The notes: generated by a model not told the origin, from the sequence alone. 64,000 bases of DNA from Luteococcus sp038433155 (GCF_038433155.1 NZ_JBCDMW010000001.1:22521-86520), one strand, 5' to 3'; positions 8,547-18,101 are shown, counted from the stretch's first letter. Numbers and translations are program-made.

Positions 8547-9600
8547 GCCAGAAGTCCACCATCCGCTGGGTGGCCACGGCCAGCCGCGAGTCCTCGCCGT
8601 CGGCGCCGTCGGCCAGATGGAGCCGCACCTCCACCGGCGGGCCGCTCTTGCGGGTGGACTTCACCCGCCGGAAACAGCCGGAGTCGACGCCGTCGATGAT
8701 CACGAATCCCCAACCAGCCTCGGCCGCGTTGAGGTGCAGTTCCCCCAACCGGTGCCCCGGCAGGCGCGGGAAGCGGGGCCGGTCGTGGCTGAGGAAGGCC
8801 TCGTCGAAGGTGGGCAGCAACAGCACCCCGCCCAGTCCGCCGGCGGGACGCTCCTCATGCGGCAGGCTCCACAGCTCCACCTCGTCGACCACCTCATGCG
8901 CGAAGTCCCGGTGCGCGAAGACCGCCAGCGCCTCCCGCTTGGTGACGGTGCACCAGCGCTGCAGGTCCCGGATGGACGTCGGCCCATGACCCGCGACGAA
9001 GCGGCGCACCAGCCGGTCGGTGGCCTCCTCCCGGCCCACCGGGTCAGTGACCGCAACCACGGAGTCCAGCAGGGTGTAGGTGTGTTCGGCCTGGTCGGTC
9101 AGGGGTCCGGAGCAGATCACGCCGCGCAGCTCGGCCACCAGCAGCAGGTGTGCCACCACCTGCCCCTGCTGCGGGAAGCCGGTGGTGGGCAGGTGCGGCT
9201 GCAGTTCCTTGCGGGTCATCGGCCGGCGCGCCAGCAGATCGGTGAAGACGTCGAAGGCCCGGGCCAGCACCTCGTCGGTGATCCCCAGCTGTCGGTGCCG
9301 GGCACGCATCCCGGACAGCACCTTGGGCGAGGTCAGCTCGAGCAGCCAGCGGAGGTCGTCGCGGTGCACACAGTGCCAGGTGGGCCGCAGGACGTGGGTG
9401 CGCAACACCTCACCCGAGCTGATCGCGGCCCGCACCGCCGCGTCGTCGACGCCCGCCCGCAGCCCCAGGGACCAACGGGACAGCGGCGGATCCTGCGCCT
9501 GGACGGCCAAGCTGTGCCGCACCGCCTCGGCCACCGATGGCGCCCGCGGGCCGGTGAGCTGCTGCTGGGCGAGCCGACGTTCGACGATGCCGAGGACCAT
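8539..9600 (-). CDS. AlkZ-like winged-helix DNA glycosylase (HTH_42)
   Basis: 353 residues. Text such as 'AVQAQDPPLSRWSLGLRAG' near the N-terminus carries the Q-x-Q motif that AlkZ/YcaQ-type enzymes use to unhook alkylated bases and crosslinks. The protein is made of three winged-helix parts, and 'LRPTWHCVHRDDLRWLLELT' is typical of the family. In AlkZ-type proteins QxQ and QxD variants separate subfamilies; here QAQ is seen, which points to the crosslink-unhooking or a related group. It precedes and overlaps the nei-like gene. Leaderless or weak ribosome site before the ATG at 9600. Confidence 0.8.
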   Translation of the reverse strand: MVLGIVERRLAQQQLTGPRAPSVAEAVRHSLAVQAQDPPLSRWSLGLRAGVDDAAVRAAISSGEVLRTHVLRPTWHCVHRDDLRWLLELTSPKVLSGMRARHRQLGITDEVLARAFDVFTDLLARRPMTRKELQPHLPTTGFPQQGQVVAHLLLVAELRGVICSGPLTDQAEHTYTLLDSVVAVTDPVGREEATDRLVRRFVAGHGPTSIRDLQRWCTVTKREALAVFAHRDFAHEVVDEVELWSLPHEERPAGGLGGVLLLPTFDEAFLSHDRPRFPRLPGHRLGELHLNAAEAGWGFVIIDGVDSGCFRRVKSTRKSGPPVEVRLHLADGADGEDSRLAVATQRMVDFWHA

Positions 9601-9723
9601 TCCCCGAGACTATCCGTGGCTTCGTCCCGATGGACTCGACGGATGCTGAGCGGCCGCCAAGGATCACCCCACCCGCGGTTGATCGTTCACCTTCCTGACC
9701 CCTTGGATTGCTTCACTTCCGGC

Positions 9724-12183
9724 ATGGGATTCCTCGACAAGTTCCTCGGCAAGGACGCCAACCAGGGCGTTCCCGCGACCACGCAGGCCCCGGCACCGGG
9801 CCAGCCCCTGCCCTTCGACCCGACTGAGCGGATCCCGGCCGAGCGGTTGGAGATCGTGCCCGGGATGCAGAATGTGGTCACCCTGGACGTCCAGGCGGTG
9901 CACGGCATCCGCTACCTCCTGCCGCGGCGCACCCCCTACGGCCAGGGGCTGGCGGTCAGCGCCGGGCAGACCGAGCTGCGGTTGGTGGTGGACCCGTCGG
10001 GTGTGGTGGAGTTCACCCCCACGTGGGGCTCCCTGAAGGTCCCCGAGGCGCTGCTGATCGAACTGTGGACGGCGCTGCAGCCGGTGCCGGGCGAGCATCG
10101 CTCGCCCAGCCTGCCGCAGGTGGTGTGGCGGGTGGTGGCCAATGCCAGCTCCCAGCCGTCTGCTTCCCCGGCACCGCCGCTCGCCCCGACGACCCACGCG
10201 ATGCCTCCGCAGGCGCCGGGGCAATCGGCCCGGAGCGCTGTTCCCCCGCCGCAGGCGGCGGCGGGTTGGGGACAGCCCGGCAGCATGCCGTCCGCTTCCC
10301 CCGCACCGGGATCGCAGCCATCGGCACGCCAGCCCTGGACGCCACCACAGCCCCCGGCATCCCAACCGTCCGCACCCCAGCCATCCGCACCCCAGCCGTC
10401 GGCCCGAGGAGGAGCGACGGCCGCGCCCCCGCCCAACCCGTGGGCTCGTCCGCAGGAGCAGCCGGCCACCGACCAGCCGGATCAGGGGGCCGCGGCGGCC
10501 GACGCTCTGGGCACATCCTCGCCGGCGGCCGCTCAACCGGCCACCGAAGCTCCGGAAAGACCTGCTTCGACCCCGGAACACACCGACCCGATGCTGGGGG
10601 CGGCCGCATCATTGGGCGCCAGCGCCGCGGCGGCTCGGCCGCAGACGCCGCCCCAGCCCGAGGCGGAGCCGCACCCCGCCCCCGCCTCCGAGCAGCTGCC
10701 CCGGGAGACCGCTGAGAACCACGACGAGGCGCTGGCCGCGGCCGCCGGTGTCGGGGCGGCCTCGGCGGCCGCAGTCCAGACACCTGCCCAGCCTGACCCG
10801 CGCACCCAGCCCGGCACCGCGCCGCAGCCTGACCCGCAGACCCAGCCCGACACTGAGGGCCAGCCCGACCCGGTGCCCCTCCCAGCCCAAGGGGCGCAGC
10901 CCGATCCGGAACAGCAGCCAGCCCCGCAGACCCAGCCCGACACTGAGGGCCAGCCCGACCCGGCGCCCCTCCCCGCCCAGGGGGCGCAGCCCGCCCCGGA
11001 ACAACAGCCGAACCCCGAGGGGAAACCGGCCCCGGCGGAAGCGCCCGTCGCCCTGCCGCACGGCATCGACCCGGTCCTGGCCGCCGCGGCCAGCGCGGGC
11101 GCCGCCGGCGCCGGCGCCGAGGCCACGGCACAGCCCACCGCCGGTCGCGACGACGAGACGGCCGGCTGGGACGTGATCACCGAGGCCTGCCGCCGGGTCC
11201 ACGGCGAGCAGCGCCCCCACCAGTTCCGCGTCCACATCCCGCACTTCACGGGCGGCAATGATCCGCTCAGCCTGGTGGAGGCCTACCGGGTCACCGAGGG
11301 CGAGCCGCACTGGCACTACGTCGGCTACGGCCTGAGCGACATCCACCTCTCCAACCGCACCGACGACCCGGAGGCGAAGTCCGGCCGGGGCTATGAGCTC
11401 ACCTACCGGTTGGCCGACCCCTCGGCCGCCGACCCGCAGGCCGGCCCGCCGATGTGGCCCGTGGTGGAGCTGCAGTTCCTGGCGCGCTACGTGCTCGGGT
11501 CCGGAAATGACTTCCTGGCCGGCGACCACATGCGGCTGGCCCGGCCGGTCACCTCGGCCGCGCCCACGACGCTGACCGGGCTCGGCTTCCTGGCCGACCC
11601 GCAGCTGGCCGAGACCCGCAGCCCCGCCGGTTCGGTGACGTTCATCCAGGCCGTCGGGCTGACCGAGGACGAGATCGACACCATGGCCAACTGGAGCGGC
11701 AGCAGATTCCTAGAGCTGTTGACCAGCCGGATCCCGCTTGCGGTCACCCGGCTGCAGCGGGAATCGCTGCTGACCGATCCGCAGGTCCGCGCCGCCCGCG
11801 ACGAGGGGCTGCAGCGCGACGGCTCCAACACCGGCACCATCTTCGCCAACCTCCTGAACTGGCAGCCAGTCGGGGAGGGCCAGACCATGGTCAGCCTGGA
11901 CGTCGCCGGGGTCCGGGCGCTGCACACGCTGCTACCGGCGCGGCTGCCCTTCGGGCGTCGCTTCGCGCTGGAGTATGGCGACGGGAATGGGCGCCGTCTG
12001 CTGGGCTTCCAGCCCAACCAGCGGCCGAACATCCACGTCGACCAGGCGCTGATTGTGGTGGACGCCACCCGGGAGATGCTCGACGAGTTGTGCCGGATGC
12101 TGCCGGCCCAGCCGGGCGATTTCCAGCTGCCCAACTACCCGGGGCTGATCTGGCGGGTCCTGCCGGAGCCCACCCAGCGATAG
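9724..12183 (+). CDS. SUFU-domain protein flanked by duplicated domains
   Basis: 819 residues. An N-terminal domain (about 45-140, 'VVTLDVQAVHGIRYLLPRR') is followed by a 340-residue linker of P, A, Q and S. The linker includes a tandem 30-residue repeat (90-base period, starting 10834 and 10924). A suppressor-of-fused (SUFU) domain comes next (about 480-690; 'HWHYVGYGLSDIHLSN', 'SGRGYELTYRL'). The C-terminal domain (about 720-819, 'MVSLDVAGVRALHTLLPAR') resembles the N-terminal one and ends likewise (VVWRVV / LIWRVL). Bacterial SUFU proteins often act in toxin immunity or in unknown roles. No signal peptide, so probably cytoplasmic. The start at 9724 gives the conserved 'MGFLDKFLGK' lead; an ATG-less upstream extension is antisense noise. 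Confidence 0.8.
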   Translation: MGFLDKFLGKDANQGVPATTQAPAPGQPLPFDPTERIPAERLEIVPGMQNVVTLDVQAVHGIRYLLPRRTPYGQGLAVSAGQTELRLVVDPSGVVEFTPTWGSLKVPEALLIELWTALQPVPGEHRSPSLPQVVWRVVANASSQPSASPAPPLAPTTHAMPPQAPGQSARSAVPPPQAAAGWGQPGSMPSASPAPGSQPSARQPWTPPQPPASQPSAPQPSAPQPSARGGATAAPPPNPWARPQEQPATDQPDQGAAAADALGTSSPAAAQPATEAPERPASTPEHTDPMLGAAASLGASAAAARPQTPPQPEAEPHPAPASEQLPRETAENHDEALAAAAGVGAASAAAVQTPAQPDPRTQPGTAPQPDPQTQPDTEGQPDPVPLPAQGAQPDPEQQPAPQTQPDTEGQPDPAPLPAQGAQPAPEQQPNPEGKPAPAEAPVALPHGIDPVLAAAASAGAAGAGAEATAQPTAGRDDETAGWDVITEACRRVHGEQRPHQFRVHIPHFTGGNDPLSLVEAYRVTEGEPHWHYVGYGLSDIHLSNRTDDPEAKSGRGYELTYRLADPSAADPQAGPPMWPVVELQFLARYVLGSGNDFLAGDHMRLARPVTSAAPTTLTGLGFLADPQLAETRSPAGSVTFIQAVGLTEDEIDTMANWSGSRFLELLTSRIPLAVTRLQRESLLTDPQVRAARDEGLQRDGSNTGTIFANLLNWQPVGEGQTMVSLDVAGVRALHTLLPARLPFGRRFALEYGDGNGRRLLGFQPNQRPNIHVDQALIVVDATREMLDELCRMLPAQPGDFQLPNYPGLIWRVLPEPTQR

Positions 12184-12231
12184 TGAACGGCTGGGCGGGC
12201 CGCCCACGGCAGAGACCGTGAGTGGGTCGCC

Positions 12232-12283
12232 TGTCCTGTGGAACTTTGGGTAGCGAAGTCACCACCCAAAGTTCCACAGGACA
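12232..12283. terminator. Perfect 20-base inverted repeat between convergent genes
   Basis: Arms TGTCCTGTGGAACTTTGGGT (12232-12251) and its exact complement (12264-12283) with a 12-base loop. It sits between the convergent SUFU and YhgE genes, a good place for a two-way terminator, but arms this long and perfect also resemble the other palindromic elements of the window. Confidence 0.65.
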
Positions 12284-12304
12284 ACCGTCCAGCCTCTTCA
12301 GTCC

Positions 12305-15085
12305 TCAGTCCCGGGTCTGACCCGCGGCCCGACGGTAACCGGCGGGGCTCAGGGTGCGCCGACGGGTGACCGCCAGCAGCCCGGCCACGGCGGCCAGCAA
12401 CCAGAAGGTCAGCAGCAGACCCACCGGGCCGACCCCCATCGGGGCGCCGGTGACGATCCGCCGCAGCCCGGTCAGCGCGGGCGCCAGCGGAGAGGCGCCG
12501 TGCACCGCGGCGAAGCCGGACGGCACAGCCGAAACCAGACCGACGGCCGCGGTCACCGCCGCCAGCACCGCGGCCAGCGTCCGGCCCAACCCGCCGAACC
12601 AGGCCGCCAGGGCATGGTTGACGGCCGTGAAGGCAAGCGCGGCCAGGACCAGGAAGGCGGTCAGCTCCACGCCCCGGCCGAAGCCTAGGTGCATCGCCGT
12701 CGAGCCTAGGATGCCCAGCAGCACTGCCTGACCCGCGGCCACCGTGGCGCCCGGGACCATGGTGGCGGCGGCCAGCTGCCAGCTGGGACGCGACGAGGTC
12801 AGGGTGCGGGAGGCCACGGGCCGCACCAGTAGCCAGGTGGCCAGCGCCCCCAGCCAGGTGCCCAGGGTGAGCACCAGGGTGGTGATCTGCTTCAGCGGGG
12901 TGGCGATGGAGTCCGCGCCGCCGGTGACCGGGGTGGCCACCACCGTGGACAGCTTCTCCCGCTCCGCCGCGGAATAGCTGGGCACCTGCTGGGCGCCGTC
13001 CGAGACCTTGTCCGCGAAGGTGCGGGTGCCGGTGGCCAGCTTGTCGGCGCCGCCGCTGAGCTTGGTGATGCCGGTGGCCAGCTGCTGCACCCCGTCGTTG
13101 GCCTGCTTGACCCCGACGGTGTACCTGGTGACCCCGTCGGCATAGGTGGCGACGCCATCGGTGTACTTCCCGACGCCATCCAGGTAGGCGCCCACCCCGG
13201 TGGTGTACTTGCCGACGCCCGCGGCCAGGGTGTTGGCGCCGGCCGCGTACCTGTCCACCCCCTGCGCGAAGCCACCGACACCCTGGGTGTAGTCCGCGAC
13301 GCCATCGGTGTACTGGTCCACGCCGGTGGACAGCTGGGCCGCGCCGGTGGCCAGCTTGGTGCCGCCGGTCTTGAGCTGGGCGGACTTGCTGGCCAGGGTG
13401 TCGGCGCCGTCGCTGAGCTGCTTCACCCCGGCCGTCAGCTGGGCCAGCTGGCCGGCGATCTGCTTGGGTAGCTGGTCCACCAGCCTGGTCACACCCGACG
13501 AGAGCTGCCCGGCCCCGTCGGCCAGCGCGGCGGCCCCGGACTTCAGGCTCTGCCCGGTCTTGGGATCCTTCACCTCCAACGCGGCCGCGGCCGTTCCGGC
13601 CCCGGCCTGGAAGCCGCCCTCGAAGGCCGGCCGGGCGGCCTTGGCCACCTGGGGGCAGGCCGCGGCCGCCACCTTGTCGGCCAGGGCCGAGTCGGCCACC
13701 AACTGGGTCAGCTGCTGGTTCTGCGGCAGCTGGGCCTTGGCCAGGATGGTCTTCTTCTGCTCAGCGGTCAGCGCCAGTTCCGGCGGCAACTGGTCCAGGC
13801 TGGTGGCCAGCTGCTGCTGCAGCGTGGCCTGGTACTTGGCCAGGTTCTGAGGGGAGAGGGCGGTGCGCATCCCGTCGGCGATCTGCGCGGAGCACTGGGC
13901 ACCGAACTGCTTGGTGTAGGCGTCGCTGACCTGCTGCGGGATCGGCGCCTTGCCGTCGCGCCAGGCCACCAGCTGGTCCTGGTAGCGGGTCAGACCCGAC
14001 GACAGCCCGGCCGCGCCTCCGGCCACCTGCTGGGCGCCGGTCTTCAACTGGCCCAGCTGGGCGAACTGCGCGTTCCCAGCGCCCGTGCCCTGGGCCAGCC
14101 CGGCCTCCAGCCGGTTGATCCCGCCGGCCAGCTGGCCAATCCCGTCGACCACCTGCCCGGTTCCCTTGGTGTACTGGGAAATCCCGCTGCTCAGCTGGCT
14201 GGCGCCGGAATCCAGCCCCGCACCTGCGCCGGTCAGCTTCTTGCCGCCGGCCACCAGCTGACCACCACCCTCGGTGAGCCGTTTTCCGCCGGCCGACAGC
14301 TGCGTGGCACCGCTGGCCAGGGTCTTCCCGCCGGTGGACAGCTGCGTGCCGCCCTGGGCCAGCTGATTGCCGCCGGTGATCACCTGCTGGCCACCCGTGG
14401 CCAGTTGCGTCCCCGCGTCGGTCAGCTGGGCCATGCCCTTGCCCAACTCTCCGGTGCCCTTGGCGGCCTGCGCGGCACCGTCGTCCAGCTGCTCGGCACC
14501 GTCGGCCAGCTGGGTGGCGCCATTGCCGATGGTGGTGAGCTGCTTGCCCATGGTGTTGAAGCCGACGTAGATGTTCTTGAGGTAGTTGCCGGTGAGCATG
14601 GCATTGGTGCTCTGCGCGGCCAGGTCCGCCACCTGCCGCGCGATCTCGGAGTCCTTCACCGGGGCCGCCGGGGAGGTCTGCACGTCGATGGTGGCCTGCT
14701 GCGCGCCCTCGGCCGCCTTCACGCTGGTGGCGGCGGCGGAGAAGTTCTCCGGGATGGTGACCACGGCGGCATAGCGGCCGTCGGCCAGGCCGGCCGCGGC
14801 ATCGGCCGGGTCGCTCAGCACCCAGGTGATGTTGCGGCTCTGCTTGGCGACGATCTCGGCGGACAGCTGGCGGCCCATCGGCACCTGCTGGCCGTTGATG
14901 GTCACGGCCTTGTCCGCGTTGACCACGGCGGCGGTGATCTTGTCCAGCCGGTGGTCCCGGCCCCAGGCGGCGCCCAGCAGCACGCCGGCCAGCAGCAAGG
15001 GCACCAGCACCAGGGCCAGCAGACTCCGGCGGCCCAGCGGGCGGTGACTGTTGACCAGTTCGGGGCGGAAGGATGGCAGCAACAT
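12305..15085 (-). CDS. YhgE/Pip-family membrane protein
   Basis: About 926 residues. One membrane helix near the N-terminus ('LLALVLVPLLLAGVLLGAAWG') is followed by a large outside region and about five helices in the last 220 residues. The middle is dominated by dozens of short 'LAxGxxQLxxG' units (residues about 190-330 and 540-720), a hallmark of YhgE/Pip proteins, which form long coiled or fibrous stalks. Family members span the membrane and are implicated in secretion or phage infection; here the gene follows an MmpL gene and probably works with it. ATG at 15085 is preferred because GTGAGG lies seven bases before it; a GTG at 15097 would overlap the MmpL stop. Confidence 0.85.
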   Translation of the reverse strand: MLLPSFRPELVNSHRPLGRRSLLALVLVPLLLAGVLLGAAWGRDHRLDKITAAVVNADKAVTINGQQVPMGRQLSAEIVAKQSRNITWVLSDPADAAAGLADGRYAAVVTIPENFSAAATSVKAAEGAQQATIDVQTSPAAPVKDSEIARQVADLAAQSTNAMLTGNYLKNIYVGFNTMGKQLTTIGNGATQLADGAEQLDDGAAQAAKGTGELGKGMAQLTDAGTQLATGGQQVITGGNQLAQGGTQLSTGGKTLASGATQLSAGGKRLTEGGGQLVAGGKKLTGAGAGLDSGASQLSSGISQYTKGTGQVVDGIGQLAGGINRLEAGLAQGTGAGNAQFAQLGQLKTGAQQVAGGAAGLSSGLTRYQDQLVAWRDGKAPIPQQVSDAYTKQFGAQCSAQIADGMRTALSPQNLAKYQATLQQQLATSLDQLPPELALTAEQKKTILAKAQLPQNQQLTQLVADSALADKVAAAACPQVAKAARPAFEGGFQAGAGTAAAALEVKDPKTGQSLKSGAAALADGAGQLSSGVTRLVDQLPKQIAGQLAQLTAGVKQLSDGADTLASKSAQLKTGGTKLATGAAQLSTGVDQYTDGVADYTQGVGGFAQGVDRYAAGANTLAAGVGKYTTGVGAYLDGVGKYTDGVATYADGVTRYTVGVKQANDGVQQLATGITKLSGGADKLATGTRTFADKVSDGAQQVPSYSAAEREKLSTVVATPVTGGADSIATPLKQITTLVLTLGTWLGALATWLLVRPVASRTLTSSRPSWQLAAATMVPGATVAAGQAVLLGILGSTAMHLGFGRGVELTAFLVLAALAFTAVNHALAAWFGGLGRTLAAVLAAVTAAVGLVSAVPSGFAAVHGASPLAPALTGLRRIVTGAPMGVGPVGLLLTFWLLAAVAGLLAVTRRRTLSPAGYRRAAGQTRD

Positions 15086-15093
15086 GGCAGACC

Positions 15094-18036
15094 TCACAGG
15101 CTCTCGGTGAGCTGGTGGGCGGCGGAACCACCCGGGGCGGGGACGGGGGACGACGGGCTGGTGGCACCCGGCGGGGTTGAGTCCTGGGGAGTCGAGTCCG
15201 ACGTCGACGGGACGGGCGATGAGGAGCTCCGGGTGGTCCGTGCCACCGCCTCCCGGGCCACCAGGTTGATGGTGCGCTCGGGGCGCCAGCGGGCGATGGC
15301 CCCCCGGTCATGCACCCCCAGCACGAAGGCCGGCGCCCCCGCAATGTCCCCATTGGCGGCCACCACCTGCTCCGCGGCCCGACGGGCGTCCTCGACGGCC
15401 CGCTCCAGCGCGGCCAGGTCCGGCCCGGCCAGGGAGTCGGCCCCGTCGACCAGCACCACCCGCGGGTTGCGGCGCAGGGCGGCGGCCAGGTCATGGGCCA
15501 GCCCCGACGCGCTGGTGGCCTCCAGCTGCGCGGTGACCCGACGGACGTCGGCGGCCCGGCCGGGCAGCAGCTGGCCACCCACGCGTGCCTTGCCGTCGGT
15601 GACCGCCAGCCGGCCGGACAGGGCCAGCAGCAGCGCCCGACGGGGGTAGGAGTCGCCCTGCACCACGGCAACCTGGCCCGGTTCCAGGTGCAGGCTGGTG
15701 GCGCCGAACAAGCCGTCGGCGCTCAACGAGTCGGCGTGCAGCGCCTCGGTGTGCACGGGGGTGGGCCAGCTGTCCAGCTCCAGTTCCCGATGCAGGCCCT
15801 CACCCTCGACGTCGAGCACCGGCAGCAGCCGGTCCAGCCAGCCGGGCAGCCACCAGGCCCTGTCCCCCAGCAGCTGCAGCACCGCGGGCACCAGGGTCAT
15901 CCGGACCAGGAAGGCGTCGGCGGCCACGCCCAGGGCCAGGCCGAATGCGATCTGCTTGATTGGCCCCATCCCCTCCGGGACGAAGAAGGCGAAGACCGCG
16001 AACATGATCACGGCGGCGGCGGTCACCACCGGCGCGGAGCCCTTGAAGCCGCTCAGGATGGCCTGGCGCGCCAGCTCGGTCCGGTCGGCGTCGGGATTGC
16101 GTCGCCGGGCATGCACATAGTCCTCGCGCATTCGGCTCACCAGGAAGACCTCGTAGTCCATCGCCAGGCCAAACAGGATGCCCATGATCACAATCGGCAT
16201 GAAGCTGATGATGGGGGTGGGCTTCTCCAGGTTGATGACCTGCGCGCCGATCCCCCGGTTGAAGACCAGCTGGGTGGCCCCGAAGGCCGCGCCGACGCTC
16301 AACAGGTAGCCGACGGTGGCCTTCACCGGCACCCAGAAGGAGCGGAAGACCATCATCAGCAGCACGAAACTCAGGCCCACGACGAAGATGCCGAAGGGGA
16401 TCAGGGCATTGGCCAGCCGCTGCGAGATGTCGATCTGGATGGCGGTCTGGCCCGTGACCGCCGTCTCGGTGCCGGGGGTGGTCAACCACTCGTCGTGCTT
16501 GTCCACCAGGCGCTGCACCAGCGTGCCGGTGGCCGGGTCGTCGGGGGCGGTGGTGGGCACCACCTGGACGAATCCGGTGTCGGCATTGCGGTTGGGAGTG
16601 GCAATCAGCACCTGCTGCACGCCCTCGGTTGCCTCGATGTCGGCCTTCAGCCGGTTCATGATCCCCATCGGATCGTCGCTGGCCAGGATGTCCGCGGTCA
16701 CGATCAGCGGGCCATTGAAGCCGGGGCCGAAGTGCTTGGCCACCAGGTCATATTCGACGCGCGCCGGGGTGCCGGCGGTCTGCTGCCCGGCATTGGGCAG
16801 GCTCATCCGCAGGCTGGCGGCGGGCACGGACAGGGCGGTCAGGCCGACGACCACCACCAGCAGCGTGACCACCGGGAAGCGGGTCACCACCCCCACCCAC
16901 CAGTCATAGGGAGACCGACGGCGGGGTGCTGCGGGCCGCGCCGGCTGCCCGTCGGAATCCTCGACGACGGCTTGGGCGGCCTTCGCGCGAGCCGTGGCCC
17001 GGGGCCGCATCCGCTCCCCCAGCAGGCCCATCAGCGCGGGCAGCGCGGTCAGGGCAATCACCACGGCCAGCGCCACGGCGACGGCGGCGAAGGCCCCCAT
17101 CACGGTGAGGAAGGGGATGTTGGCCAGCGCCAACCCGATCAGGGCGATGCACACCGTGAGGCCGGCGAAGACCACCGCGGAGCCAGCGGTGGCAACGGCC
17201 TGGGCGGTGGACTCCTCCGGGTCCAGCCCGGGGTGCCCCGGGGTGCCCCGCAGCTGCTCCCGATGCCGGGACAGGATGAACAGCGCGTAGTCGATCCCGA
17301 CGGCCAGGCCCAGCATCACCGCCAGCATCGGGGTGGTGGAGTTCACGTCGGCCAGTCCGGCGGCCAGCATGATCAGGCACATGGACAGGGCGACGCCCAC
17401 CACGGCGGTCAGCAGCGGCAGGCCGGCGGCGATCATCGAGCCCAGGGTGACGAACAACACCACCAGCGCCACGATCAGGCCCAACCCCTCGGTGGCGGTC
17501 ATCGTCGGCACCTCGATGGCATAGGCCTGACCACCCATGGTGATCTCGGAGCCGGGCGGCAGCTCGGCCTCCAGCCGGTTGGCGACGTCCACCAGCCGCG
17601 CCCGGTCCCCGTCGGTGATGGTGGCCATGGTCTTGTCCAGTTGCAGCTGGATCATGGCGGCGCGCCCGTCGTCGCTGAGCAGCCCGCTGGTCATCGGGTC
17701 ATAGGGGCTGGTGGCCCGGCTCACCATGGGGTCCGTGGCCAGGCCCTTGACCACCCGCTCGACCCCACTCCTGGCGGCCGTGTCCTTGCTGGGGGTCCCC
17801 TCCGGCAGGATCACCAGCGCATTGGCCGACATCGCGGCCGCCTCCGGGAAGGTGAGGTGCAGCTTGTCCAGCGCCATCTGGGAGGGGGCGCCGGGGATGG
17901 AGAAGTTGTCGCTGTACTTGCCGCCGAGGGTCGCGGTCAGGCCGCCCAGCGCAATCAGCACCGCCAGCCACAGGGCCAGCACGCGACGGCCGTGCCGGTA
18001 GCAGGCGCGGCCCAGGCGGTACAGGAAGGAAGACAT
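15094..18036 (-). CDS. MmpL-type RND transporter with degenerate ATPase-like C-terminal domain
   Basis: 980 residues. It carries two repeats of the MmpL/RND membrane unit (helices near residues 20-40, 190-370, 400-420 and 550-720, with 'GLAVGIDYALFILSRHREQ' and 'GILFGLAMDYEVFLVSRMREDYVHARRRN'). These use proton motive force to export lipids or drugs. After the last helix comes an unusual region (about 760-930): 'GQVAVVQGDSYPRRALLLALSG' resembles an ABC-ATPase Walker A segment without the GxGK(S/T), and 'PRVVLVDGADSL' resembles Walker B. The last 50 residues are S/P/T-rich. Start at 18036 follows the intergenic operator; the longer upstream reading crosses it. Confidence 0.85.
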   Translation of the reverse strand: MSSFLYRLGRACYRHGRRVLALWLAVLIALGGLTATLGGKYSDNFSIPGAPSQMALDKLHLTFPEAAAMSANALVILPEGTPSKDTAARSGVERVVKGLATDPMVSRATSPYDPMTSGLLSDDGRAAMIQLQLDKTMATITDGDRARLVDVANRLEAELPPGSEITMGGQAYAIEVPTMTATEGLGLIVALVVLFVTLGSMIAAGLPLLTAVVGVALSMCLIMLAAGLADVNSTTPMLAVMLGLAVGIDYALFILSRHREQLRGTPGHPGLDPEESTAQAVATAGSAVVFAGLTVCIALIGLALANIPFLTVMGAFAAVAVALAVVIALTALPALMGLLGERMRPRATARAKAAQAVVEDSDGQPARPAAPRRRSPYDWWVGVVTRFPVVTLLVVVVGLTALSVPAASLRMSLPNAGQQTAGTPARVEYDLVAKHFGPGFNGPLIVTADILASDDPMGIMNRLKADIEATEGVQQVLIATPNRNADTGFVQVVPTTAPDDPATGTLVQRLVDKHDEWLTTPGTETAVTGQTAIQIDISQRLANALIPFGIFVVGLSFVLLMMVFRSFWVPVKATVGYLLSVGAAFGATQLVFNRGIGAQVINLEKPTPIISFMPIVIMGILFGLAMDYEVFLVSRMREDYVHARRRNPDADRTELARQAILSGFKGSAPVVTAAAVIMFAVFAFFVPEGMGPIKQIAFGLALGVAADAFLVRMTLVPAVLQLLGDRAWWLPGWLDRLLPVLDVEGEGLHRELELDSWPTPVHTEALHADSLSADGLFGATSLHLEPGQVAVVQGDSYPRRALLLALSGRLAVTDGKARVGGQLLPGRAADVRRVTAQLEATSASGLAHDLAAALRRNPRVVLVDGADSLAGPDLAALERAVEDARRAAEQVVAANGDIAGAPAFVLGVHDRGAIARWRPERTINLVAREAVARTTRSSSSPVPSTSDSTPQDSTPPGATSPSSPVPAPGGSAAHQLTESL

Positions 18037-18077
18037 GAGGCTCCAGAGCGGCTGTGGGAGGGGTGCTGACAGGTGTT

Positions 18078-18101
18078 GGATACAGTTGTGTATCCGATAC
18101 A
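18078..18101. promoter_or_regulatory. Overlapping palindromic operators for the TetR regulator
   Basis: GGATACA-GTTG-TGTATCC (18078-18095, perfect arms) overlaps TGTATC-C-GATACA (18089-18101, perfect arms). They lie in the 123-base gap between the divergent mmpL-like and tetR genes. This is the expected place and form for a TetR-family operator controlling both directions. Confidence 0.8.

Noticed and set aside
15310..18069. A 919-codon plus-strand open frame opposite the MmpL-type gene
   Set aside because: Composition is the G/H/Q/R-rich mirror typical of the antisense of GC-rich genes; the minus frame has clear MmpL motifs.
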